From the NCBI RefSeq assembly GCF_900108045.1, contig NZ_FNUK01000015.1, positions 1-50,205 on the forward strand: a DNA stretch of 50,205 bases. Direction: 5' to 3'. This DNA is from Caloramator fervidus. GTDB lineage: Bacteria > Bacillota > Clostridia > Clostridiales > Caloramatoraceae. The position numbers and the translations under genes are program-made. This document shows positions 43,563 through 50,205 of this stretch, one piece after another. Position 1 is the first letter of the stretch. Each line of letters opens with the position of its first letter. Below the pieces are notes generated by a model. It did not search any database and had not been told where the DNA came from. It saw only the letters and a program-made list of their open reading frames with translations.

Positions 43563-45308
43563 ATGAACAAGATAAAGAAAATAAACCTGATAATAATTCC
43601 TACATTTTTAATATTTATTATTTTAACTATTAGCATTTACTTTTACAAGCAAAATCAAAACAAAAAAAACATAATAAATTATTCAAAATTCATAAACATG
43701 GTAGAACAAAATAAAATAGATACCGTATATTTAAGCGACTTTGAATATATAAAAGTTATTTCAAAAGATGGTAAAATATTTTACACTGAAAATCCAAGAA
43801 TTAATAATTTCAAAGAAAAATTATTACTTCAAAATGTAAGGGTTAAAGAAAATGATGGAAATTTGTTAAACAGCATAGCTAGTATTCTCGCCTTTGGAAT
43901 TTTATCGGCTTTAATATTAGGACTAGCTTCAAAAAAAGTAAAAAGTCAGTCAACAATCTCATCTTTATCGAATATAGAATATATATCCAAAAGCTCTAAC
44001 AAAATAACATTTAAAGATATAGCAGGAAATGAAGAAGCAAAAGAAAGCATGTTAGAACTAGTAGACTTTATTAAAAATCCTGAAAAATTTTCAAAATTTA
44101 ATGCAAGACTCCCTAGAGGAGTTATATTATATGGTCCTCCAGGAACTGGAAAAACGCTTCTGGCAAAAGCTCTTGCTAATGAAGCAAACGTTCCTTTTTT
44201 TGCTGTAAACGGTTCTGATTTTGTTCAAGTATACGTTGGAGTAGGAGCTGCAAGAATAAGAGACTTGTTTAAAAAAGCGCGAGAAAAAGGCAAAGCAGTA
44301 ATATTTATAGATGAAATAGACGCAATAGGAAAAAAAAGAAGTTTAAAAGCTGATAGTGGATCAGATGAAAGAGACCAAACATTAAATGCATTGCTTTCAG
44401 AAATGTCAGGATTCAAAGATAGTGAAGGAATTATTGTAATTGCTGCAACAAACAGATTAGATGTTCTTGATGATGCCCTATTAAGACCTGGAAGATTTGA
44501 CAGACACATCGAGATAAATTTACCAGATATTAAAGCTAGATATGAAATATTAAAACTTTATGCAAAAAATAAACCCATATCTTCTGAAGTAGATCTATAT
44601 AAAATTGCACAAATGACACCATACTTTTCAGGTGCAAAACTTGAAAATCTTATAAATGAAGCTTCTATCATAGCTGCTAAAGAAGAAAGCGAGTATATAA
44701 ACTATGACCATTTTGAAAAAGCTTTTAATATAGTGGTAGCTGGTTTTGAAAAAAAAGATAGAAGCCATATAACCAAAACAGATAAAAAAATAACCGCATA
44801 TCACGAAGCTGGACATGCCCTTGTAACAAAACTAATAGCTCCAGAAATTTCAATAAAAAAAGTAACAATAATCCCTAGCACTAAAGGAGCAGGAGGATAT
44901 ACTTTAAATATACCTCCAGATAAAATGTTTAAAACTAAAAAGGACCTATTGAATCAGGTAAAAATTGCCATGGCAGGTAGGGTGGCAGAAGAGTTGATTT
45001 TTGGAAAAGAAAATATAACAACAGGGGCATACTCTGACATTAAACAAGTTACAAGTATATTATTAAACATGATAAAAGAATATGGAATGATTGAAAACAC
45101 AGGATTTTTAAATTATAGCATTGTAGAAGAAAATAATTTAATAAATAATGAAAAAATAATAAATGTATTAAAAGATATTACAGATGAATTGTACAACGAA
45201 GTATATAATCTTATTCAAAACAACATAAATAGACTTAACCTGTTAGCTGAATATCTAATTGAAAACGAAACAATATATGAAGACGAACTAAATAAATTAA
45301 TCAATTAA
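43563..45308 (+). CDS. FtsH-type ATP-dependent zinc metalloprotease (divergent paralogue)
   Basis: Protein of 581 residues with two membrane helices (about 8-27 and 106-122), an AAA+ domain and an M41 protease domain. Motifs are [15 protein letters not shown] (Walker A), [14 protein letters not shown] (Walker B), the [16 protein letters not shown], zinc site [11 protein letters not shown] and third ligand Asp in AYSDIKQVT. The pore segment reads [16 protein letters not shown], where classic FtsH has an EMFVGVGA-type sequence, so the pore aromatic is Tyr. It lies away from the usual tilS-hpt-ftsH locus, so I read it as an extra paralogue. It degrades membrane and regulatory proteins. Confidence 0.9.
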   Translation: MNKIKKINLIIIPTFLIFIILTISIYFYKQNQNKKNIINYSKFINMVEQNKIDTVYLSDFEYIKVISKDGKIFYTENPRINNFKEKLLLQNVRVKENDGNLLNSIASILAFGILSALILGLASKKVKSQSTISSLSNIEYISKSSNKITFKDIAGNEEAKESMLELVDFIKNPEKFSKFNARLPRGVILYGPPGTGKTLLAKALANEANVPFFAVNGSDFVQVYVGVGAARIRDLFKKAREKGKAVIFIDEIDAIGKKRSLKADSGSDERDQTLNALLSEMSGFKDSEGIIVIAATNRLDVLDDALLRPGRFDRHIEINLPDIKARYEILKLYAKNKPISSEVDLYKIAQMTPYFSGAKLENLINEASIIAAKEESEYINYDHFEKAFNIVVAGFEKKDRSHITKTDKKITAYHEAGHALVTKLIAPEISIKKVTIIPSTKGAGGYTLNIPPDKMFKTKKDLLNQVKIAMAGRVAEELIFGKENITTGAYSDIKQVTSILLNMIKEYGMIENTGFLNYSIVEENNLINNEKIINVLKDITDELYNEVYNLIQNNINRLNLLAEYLIENETIYEDELNKLIN

Positions 45309-45336
45309 AAAGATTAGGGAATTCCCTAATCTTTTT
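45307..45336. terminator. Bidirectional terminator between the ftsH-like gene and the rRNA methyltransferase gene
   Basis: Near-perfect palindrome with arms AAAAAGATTAGGG and CCCTAATCTTTTT around a small centre, placed between convergent stops. Confidence 0.87.
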
Positions 45337-46270
45337 TTTGTATTTTACAAACAAAAAAACCTTCATAAATTTGATTAGGTATTACCCTTATGCATTTTTT
45401 TAATTCCTCATTTAATCCCTTTGTTAAACCATTTAAAAAGTTGCTATCAAATTTTTCAATAGATAATATCTTAATGTTAAAATTATCTAAAGCCCAATTT
45501 ATAACTTCTTCATTTTCCTTTTTATTTAACGTGCAGGTTGAATATACCATTATACCATTAGGTTTTAATGCTTTATATCCACTCTCAAATAATTTTTTTT
45601 GAAGTCTTGATAATTTTTCAACTTCTTTTAAACTCCATCCCCTATATGTTTTAGGTTCACTAACATTTATTATTCCTTCTCCGCTACACGGAACATCCAA
45701 CAATACTCTATCAAAATATTCAGGATATTCTTCACCTATTTTTTCTCCTTTTCCTATTCTAACCTCTGCTATTTTAACCCCTTGCAAGTTTAGATTATAT
45801 TTTAACCTCTCTGCCCTTATTTTATCCACTTCGTTTGCAAGTATAAAGCCTTTATTGTTCATCATGGCTGCCATTTGAGTAGTTTTACTTCCAGGAGCTG
45901 CAGCTATGTCTAAAACTTTATCACCCTCTTTAGGCTCTAAAATAAGAGGAGGAATCATACTTGATAAATTTTGTAGGTATATGTATCCTTCTTTGTATAT
46001 GCTAAACTTTTCTATATCCCTTTCATCCGCGTTTTTTATAATAAGAGCATCCCTATACCACTTTACCCTATCAAATTTAATATTGTTTTCTTTTAAAAAA
46101 TTAATTAAACTTAAAATATCATACTTTAAAGTATTTACTCTTAAGGTAGTCAATTTTTCATAAGCCATTCCATAAAATATTTTATCAACTATACCTGGCT
46201 CAAAATTTTCATATAAGCTATCTTGAAGTTCTTGTGGTAATCTCTTTCTTACTTCTTTTATTGATACCAT
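45326..46270 (-). CDS. RsmB/RsmF-type 16S rRNA m5C methyltransferase (NOL1/NOP2/Sun family)
   Basis: Protein of 314 residues. Motifs are DIAAAPGSKTTQMAAMM (SAM), ILANEVDKIRAERLKYNL, the catalytic VLLDVPCSGEGI and MVYSTCTLNKKENEEV, which give the two active Cys residues. The N-terminal part has the LRVNTLK segment. It lacks the NusB domain of RsmB and the long C-terminal RNA-binding part of E. coli RsmF, so it is a short form frequent in clostridia. GAAAGGGG precedes the ATG; divergent from pncB. Confidence 0.92.
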   Translation of the reverse strand: MVSIKEVRKRLPQELQDSLYENFEPGIVDKIFYGMAYEKLTTLRVNTLKYDILSLINFLKENNIKFDRVKWYRDALIIKNADERDIEKFSIYKEGYIYLQNLSSMIPPLILEPKEGDKVLDIAAAPGSKTTQMAAMMNNKGFILANEVDKIRAERLKYNLNLQGVKIAEVRIGKGEKIGEEYPEYFDRVLLDVPCSGEGIINVSEPKTYRGWSLKEVEKLSRLQKKLFESGYKALKPNGIMVYSTCTLNKKENEEVINWALDNFNIKILSIEKFDSNFLNGLTKGLNEELKKCIRVIPNQIYEGFFVCKIQKKD

Positions 46271-46366
46271 GCTATTCCCCTTTCAGCTTATTTTATAATT
46301 TGCTATAATATAATAATAATATAGTCAATGTATAATTTTTTCAAGTGCCTTGAAAGGAGTATCAGA

Positions 46367-47818
46367 ATGATCAATTGGAAAGACGACAGAAATTTAACAC
46401 TATTAGTAGATTTTTATGAACTTACCATGGCAAATGGATATTTAAAAAATGGCCTTGGAAATAAAATAGCATATTTTGATATGTTTTTTAGAAACGTTCC
46501 TGATGGTGGAGGTTTTAGCATAATAGCTGGGTTAGAACAACTTATTGATTATTTAAATAATCTTAAATTTACAGAAGAAGATATTAAATTTTTAGAAAGC
46601 AAAAAAATTTTTAGCATGGAATTTTTAGATTATCTTAAAAATTTCAAATTTGAGTGTGATGTTTGGGCAATCCCTGAAGGAACACCTGTATTCCCAAATG
46701 AACCTTTAATTATAGTAAGAGGACCTATAATACAAGCACAGTTTATAGAAACTATGGTTTTACTAACAATAAACCATCAATCTCTTATAGCTACAAAAGC
46801 AAATAGAATAGTTAGAGCTGCGCAGGGACGTCCAGTTCTTGAATTTGGCTCAAGAAGAGCACAAGGTTATGATGGAGCAATACTAGGAGCTAGAGCTGCT
46901 TATATTGGTGGTTGTGCAGCAACAGCCAATACTATTGCCGAAAAAATGTTTGGAATACCTGCAGTTGGAACTATGGCCCATAGTTGGGTTCAAATGTTTG
47001 ACAATGAACTAGAAGCCTTTAGAGCATGGGCAAGGACATATCCTGATAATTGTCTGCTTCTTGTTGATACTTATAATGTATTAAAATCCGGAATACCAAA
47101 TGCTATCAAAGTTTTTAAAGAAGAACTTTTACCTAGAGGATATAGGCCAAAAGGAATTAGAATAGACAGTGGTGATATAAAATATCTATCTGAAAAAGCA
47201 AGACAAATGCTAGATGAAGCTGGTTTTAGCGATTGTAAAATAATAGCCTCAAATTCCCTTGATGAATATATAATAAGAGATGTTTTAGCTCAAGGAGCAA
47301 AAATAGATAGCTTTGGAGTTGGCGAAAGATTAATAACTGCTAAATCTGAGCCAGTCTTTGGAGGAGTTTATAAATTAGTTGCCGTAGAAGAAAACGGACG
47401 AATAATTCCAAAAATAAAAATAAGCGAAAACCCTGAAAAAATTACTAACCCGGGATTTAAACAAGTTTATAGATTATATGACAAAAATACAAATAAAGCC
47501 ATAGCAGACTTGATAACTTTTGCAAATGAAGAAATTGACGAGTCAAAGCCCCTTAAAATATTTGATCCTATATTTACTTGGAAATCAAAAATTCTTGAAA
47601 ACTACACAGCAAGAAAACTACTCGTAAAAATTTTTGATAAAGGTAAATGCATATACAAAAGTCCTTCTGTTCATGAAATAAGAAATTACTGCTTAAAAGA
47701 AATAGAAACCCTTTGGGAAGAAGTTTTAAGATTTGAAAATCCTCATAAATATTATGTTGATTTATCTTTAAAACTTTGGAAAACCAAACAAAAACTCTTA
47801 AGAAAATATTCATATTAA
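46367..47818 (+). CDS. pncB: Nicotinate phosphoribosyltransferase
   Basis: Protein of about 483 residues that makes NaMN from nicotinate and PRPP. Seen are TLLVDFYELTMANGYLK, EFGSRRAQGYDGAILGARAA, the phospho-His segment GTMAHSWVQMF, IRIDSGD (PRPP/phosphate) and FGVGERLITA. The length suits the long Firmicute PncB. ATG 46367 is chosen because GAAAGGAG is nine bases upstream. Its product is the substrate of NadD encoded at 5622. Confidence 0.96.
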   Translation: MINWKDDRNLTLLVDFYELTMANGYLKNGLGNKIAYFDMFFRNVPDGGGFSIIAGLEQLIDYLNNLKFTEEDIKFLESKKIFSMEFLDYLKNFKFECDVWAIPEGTPVFPNEPLIIVRGPIIQAQFIETMVLLTINHQSLIATKANRIVRAAQGRPVLEFGSRRAQGYDGAILGARAAYIGGCAATANTIAEKMFGIPAVGTMAHSWVQMFDNELEAFRAWARTYPDNCLLLVDTYNVLKSGIPNAIKVFKEELLPRGYRPKGIRIDSGDIKYLSEKARQMLDEAGFSDCKIIASNSLDEYIIRDVLAQGAKIDSFGVGERLITAKSEPVFGGVYKLVAVEENGRIIPKIKISENPEKITNPGFKQVYRLYDKNTNKAIADLITFANEEIDESKPLKIFDPIFTWKSKILENYTARKLLVKIFDKGKCIYKSPSVHEIRNYCLKEIETLWEEVLRFENPHKYYVDLSLKLWKTKQKLLRKYSY

Positions 47819-47822
47819 TTTT

Positions 47823-47847
47823 AAAAGGCTGCACTATGCAGCCTTTT
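47823..47847. terminator. Bidirectional terminator between pncB and the DUF362 gene
   Basis: Hairpin with perfect 11-base arms AAAAGGCTGCA and TGCAGCCTTTT and a 3-base loop. Confidence 0.87.
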
Positions 47848-48745
47848 ACTCATCTATTGCAAATTCTTTACCATATGCAAGTAAAGAAAACTGTTTTTCC
47901 GCATCAATAAGTTTTATCCCTTTTATATCAATATCCTCTATATTACTAACCCCTATTTTATCTTTACTCAATCTAAACAGATAATTTATAGCTTGAGGTC
48001 TAAAACCTAAAAGCCTAGCGCATATAGTATCAACTGCAACTGCATCAAATCCAACAACTATAAATCCACTATGAACAGCTTTTCCTTTCGATGGCCCTGT
48101 TCCTATCATAGCAGGATTTAAACTTACAATAGACAAATCTATTGGAACTTCTTTAGCAAAAGCATAAATAAATCCATGAAGGTCTTCATGAATTCCTAAA
48201 TTTTTCTTAGGATATCCATGAATTGACGCTGGCGGCCAACTTAAAGCCACGTTTTTAATAGAAGCCGACATAGTAGCTTCTTCATGAATTTTTAGTTGAG
48301 TAAATGAAATCAAAAAATCTGTTTCATAAATCAATCTATTTATTTTAGTAGTTTTTACTATATCATGTTGCAAAGATAAATCTACAAATTCTCCAACATT
48401 TAAATCACAAAACTCAACTCCTTCGCTACTTATAACGCTATCATAACCATAGGCTTTTAAAACATCAAAGGTATTTGCTCCTCCAGAACCTGCTGCAACA
48501 ATTATTCTTTTAGGATTTTGACCTTTAATTATTCTAATTAGCTCCCTTAAAGTTTGAGGTCCAACTATAACTCCCTGCTGAGGAGAATTTAAATTAACTA
48601 GGTTCGCAGTTATAGTAACAGTATGATTATTATTTATTAATCCATTAAAAGGCAAAAGACTAATAGCTTCTCTTAAAGCTGCACTCTCATCTTGATTTTT
48701 TACAATAGCAACCATATTACTTTCTAACATCTTTTTTCTTATCAA
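47846..48745 (-). CDS. DUF362 family protein
   Basis: Protein of about 299 residues. The DUF362 pattern is seen: TITANLVNLNSPQQGVIVGP, RIIVAAGSGGANTFDVLKAYG (opening part), FLISFTQLKIHEEATMSASIKN, and PAMIGTGPSKGKAVHSGFIV followed by GFDAVAVDTICARLLGF. There is no ferredoxin extension, which many DUF362 proteins have. Reaction unknown. The start is probably TTG 48745 at suitable distance from GGGAG; ATG 48754 lies too close to it. It is coupled with the 421-residue gene upstream. Confidence 0.85.
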   Translation of the reverse strand: MIRKKMLESNMVAIVKNQDESAALREAISLLPFNGLINNNHTVTITANLVNLNSPQQGVIVGPQTLRELIRIIKGQNPKRIIVAAGSGGANTFDVLKAYGYDSVISSEGVEFCDLNVGEFVDLSLQHDIVKTTKINRLIYETDFLISFTQLKIHEEATMSASIKNVALSWPPASIHGYPKKNLGIHEDLHGFIYAFAKEVPIDLSIVSLNPAMIGTGPSKGKAVHSGFIVVGFDAVAVDTICARLLGFRPQAINYLFRLSKDKIGVSNIEDIDIKGIKLIDAEKQFSLLAYGKEFAIDE

Positions 48746-48758
48746 GTTAATCATCTCC

Positions 48759-50024
48759 CTACATATATTCAGCTAACTTGGTTTCATATATTTTTTCTTC
48801 TTCTTTTCTTTTTAGATATTTACAACATAAAATTAAGTGATATATAACTCTTTTTATATATTTACTTTTCTTATTTGATACATCATACGCATACTTTAAA
48901 ACTTCGTAAGCTTGTAAAAAATTTTTTTGAAGCATAAAATTTTGAGCTAATAAATCCAAAACCACAATGTTTTTACCAAAAATTATAAGAAAATCTTTAA
49001 TTGCAATTTCGGCTTCTTTATAGTTTCTGTTCTTTATGTAAGCATTTATATTCTGTAGATTTTCCTTTAAACTAGTATTAAAATAATTTGCTACTACCTT
49101 AAAAATACTTTTACCTAAATTAGTCAAGGAATATATAACAAAACCTCTATTCTTATCTTCATCGATTAGTCCCAGGCCAATAAAAAATAATCTAAAAATT
49201 ATATTATTTAATTCACCTTTCAATGCTATACTCAATCTTTCTTCATCACTAAGATTAATAAAACTATCAAATTTATTAGTTTTTAAAGTAATTTTTATAA
49301 AATCATTTTTACTAAATATTGAAAACAAAGTATACACAAAATCTCTAAATTTATTAAAAACATTATAAAAAATAATTGCATATCTTTCTTCTGGCTCAAG
49401 CCTTGATATCATTCTACCTAGTTTAGTAGCATTAATAAATGAATTTTTTGCCTCTAAAAATTCAAAATCAATCAATATATCTTTTAAAAAATCAACAAAT
49501 TTAACATCAACATTATTTAGCGGCACATCATTTAACAAGCTGTCTATCAATTTCATAGTATCAAAATCCAGCACATAGACATTATCCAGTATCTTTATTA
49601 TTCGTTTAATAAAATCATCATTTAAATAGTTCTTTATAACTTCTTTTACCTCATTTTTTTTGCCTTTTAACATATCATATTTTTCAAGATAATAGTTAGA
49701 ATTAGAAAACATTCTTCTGTAATAAGCTATTTTCCCACCCTTTATAAACTTTTTTTCTTTTAAAAATTCCGTAAGATCCATCATAGCATTTAAAATAAGG
49801 GGTATCCCTTCTCTTCCTCCAAACTCATCATCAATTAAAGAAATTTTATCAGTAAATTCATCAAAAACAAAATTATCAAAGGTATCCAAAGTTTTATCAA
49901 AAAAACACAAGGCATTATCTACGAAAGAATTTACTACTTTTAAATTAAACTCTATTCTATCTCTATCAAAACCATTTTGTATCATATATTCTTTAAATAA
50001 TTCTATTTTTTGTTTATCCTGCAT
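48759..50024 (-). CDS. Protein of unknown function with a C-terminal TPR-like helical region
   Basis: Protein of 421 residues, not recognised. No signal peptide or membrane helix. It is rich in Lys, Asp, Asn and Phe. The first 130 residues include LIDDEFGGREGIPLILNAMMD. Middle part resembles helical repeats. The last 90 residues (about 335-421: YKEAEIAIKDFLIIFGKN, NFLQAYEVLKYAYDVSNK) look like two or three TPR-type hairpins. GGTGGTGA precedes the ATG. It stops 13 bases before the DUF362 start and should be co-transcribed. Confidence 0.75.
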   Translation of the reverse strand: MQDKQKIELFKEYMIQNGFDRDRIEFNLKVVNSFVDNALCFFDKTLDTFDNFVFDEFTDKISLIDDEFGGREGIPLILNAMMDLTEFLKEKKFIKGGKIAYYRRMFSNSNYYLEKYDMLKGKKNEVKEVIKNYLNDDFIKRIIKILDNVYVLDFDTMKLIDSLLNDVPLNNVDVKFVDFLKDILIDFEFLEAKNSFINATKLGRMISRLEPEERYAIIFYNVFNKFRDFVYTLFSIFSKNDFIKITLKTNKFDSFINLSDEERLSIALKGELNNIIFRLFFIGLGLIDEDKNRGFVIYSLTNLGKSIFKVVANYFNTSLKENLQNINAYIKNRNYKEAEIAIKDFLIIFGKNIVVLDLLAQNFMLQKNFLQAYEVLKYAYDVSNKKSKYIKRVIYHLILCCKYLKRKEEEKIYETKLAEYM

Positions 50025-50086
50025 TAAATCACCACCTTAAAAGCTTTTATTTAAATTATTTCCTCTTTTTAAATTTTTAAACAAAA

Positions 50087-50114
50087 AAGCCCTAAAGTTA
50101 AAACTTTAGGGCTT
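50087..50114 (-). terminator. Terminator of a gene beyond the right edge
   Basis: Hairpin with arms AAGCCCTAAAGTT and AACTTTAGGGCTT, followed on the minus strand by TTTTGTTT. It most likely ends a minus-strand gene lying outside the window. Confidence 0.7.
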
Positions 50115-50125
50115 CAGACCGTCGA

Positions 50126-50162
50126 CAAACCCCACTTTTCAAAAAACGAAAAGTGGGGTTTG
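50126..50162. repeat. Second perfect hairpin at the right edge
   Basis: Perfect 15-base arms CAAACCCCACTTTTC (50126-50140) and GAAAAGTGGGGTTTG (50148-50162), 7-base loop. It is joined to the previous hairpin by CAGACCGTCGA. There is no gene between 50025 and the window end; the two hairpins fill most of that space. Possibly a dispersed repeat element. Confidence 0.6.
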
Positions 50163-50205
50163 AGTATTTTTACAAGCATTTTTGATAAATATTTTATAAA
50201 TACAA

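Overview
The window is about 50 kb of low-GC chromosome from an endospore-forming Gram-positive anaerobe of the class Clostridia. Gene order and sequence style fit Clostridiaceae and Caloramator-like lineages, but I cannot fix the genus. The evidence is the order mreBCD-mrdA-minCDE-rodA-SpoIVFA-like-radical SAM/DUF2344-rng-rplU-rpmA-obg-yhbY-nadD-yqeK-LCP-rsfS-leuS, strong purine-rich ribosome binding sites, frequent TTG and GTG starts, a T-box leader, and Spo0B-like and SpoIVFA-like proteins. Most of the window is core chromosome. The accessory material is the start of an ISL3-type insertion sequence at the left edge and one phage-type gene beside a tRNA.

Layout. 1-280: 5' end of an ISL3 transposase on the minus strand. 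336-9221: minus-strand translation and ribosome block (L21 leader, rplU, rpmA; Spo0B-like, obgE, yhbY; nadD, yqeK, LCP protein, rsfS; T-box, leuS, ridA). 9235-23410: minus-strand cell-shape and division block (DUF4321, maf, radC, mreB, mreC, mreD, mrdA; minC, minD, minE; rodA; SpoIVFA-like; radical SAM, DUF2344, rng). 23438-27163: SPOR protein, NlpC/P60 hydrolase, LUD protein, acetyltransferase, tRNA-Leu(GAG), lytic transglycosylase and coaE. 27163-32269: polA, an anti-sigma-like protein, an ECF sigma gene split by a one-base frame change, and aroC. 32360-33710: plus-strand small membrane protein, tRNA-Leu(CAA) and a phage-type gene. 33703-36546: M18 aminopeptidase, 5-FTHF cyclo-ligase, DUF896 protein, ThpR. 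36566-39160: plus-strand mtnP-mtnA-class II aldolase operon. 39160-43448: minus-strand glpX, YvlD-like, YaaR-like, pckA and rnhA. 43460-45336: plus-strand FtsH paralogue. 45326-50205: RsmB/RsmF-like methyltransferase, pncB, DUF362 protein, an unrecognised 421-residue protein and two stacked hairpins.

How the genes work together. MreBCD, PBP2 and RodA form the elongasome and MinCDE places the septum. LeuRS with its T-box, the nearby tRNA-Leu(GAG) that would read the T-box specifier, and RidA form a leucine-responsive unit. NadD and PncB both serve NAD synthesis. PckA and GlpX are gluconeogenic. MtnP, MtnA and the aldolase look like a short pathway that turns the 5'-deoxynucleoside by-products of SAM enzymes into DHAP and an aldehyde.

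The observations most worth checking are: the ECF sigma gene, whose two halves join exactly by a -1 slip at A_AAA_AAA; the insertion-sequence end, where an inverted repeat can hide the transposase start only in read-through transcripts; the DHAP-shunt-like operon, whose phosphorylase has Asn/Ala in place of the two Asp residues that read adenine; and the joint absence of the L27 N-terminal extension and of the Prp protease gene. I found no wholly new multi-gene system.
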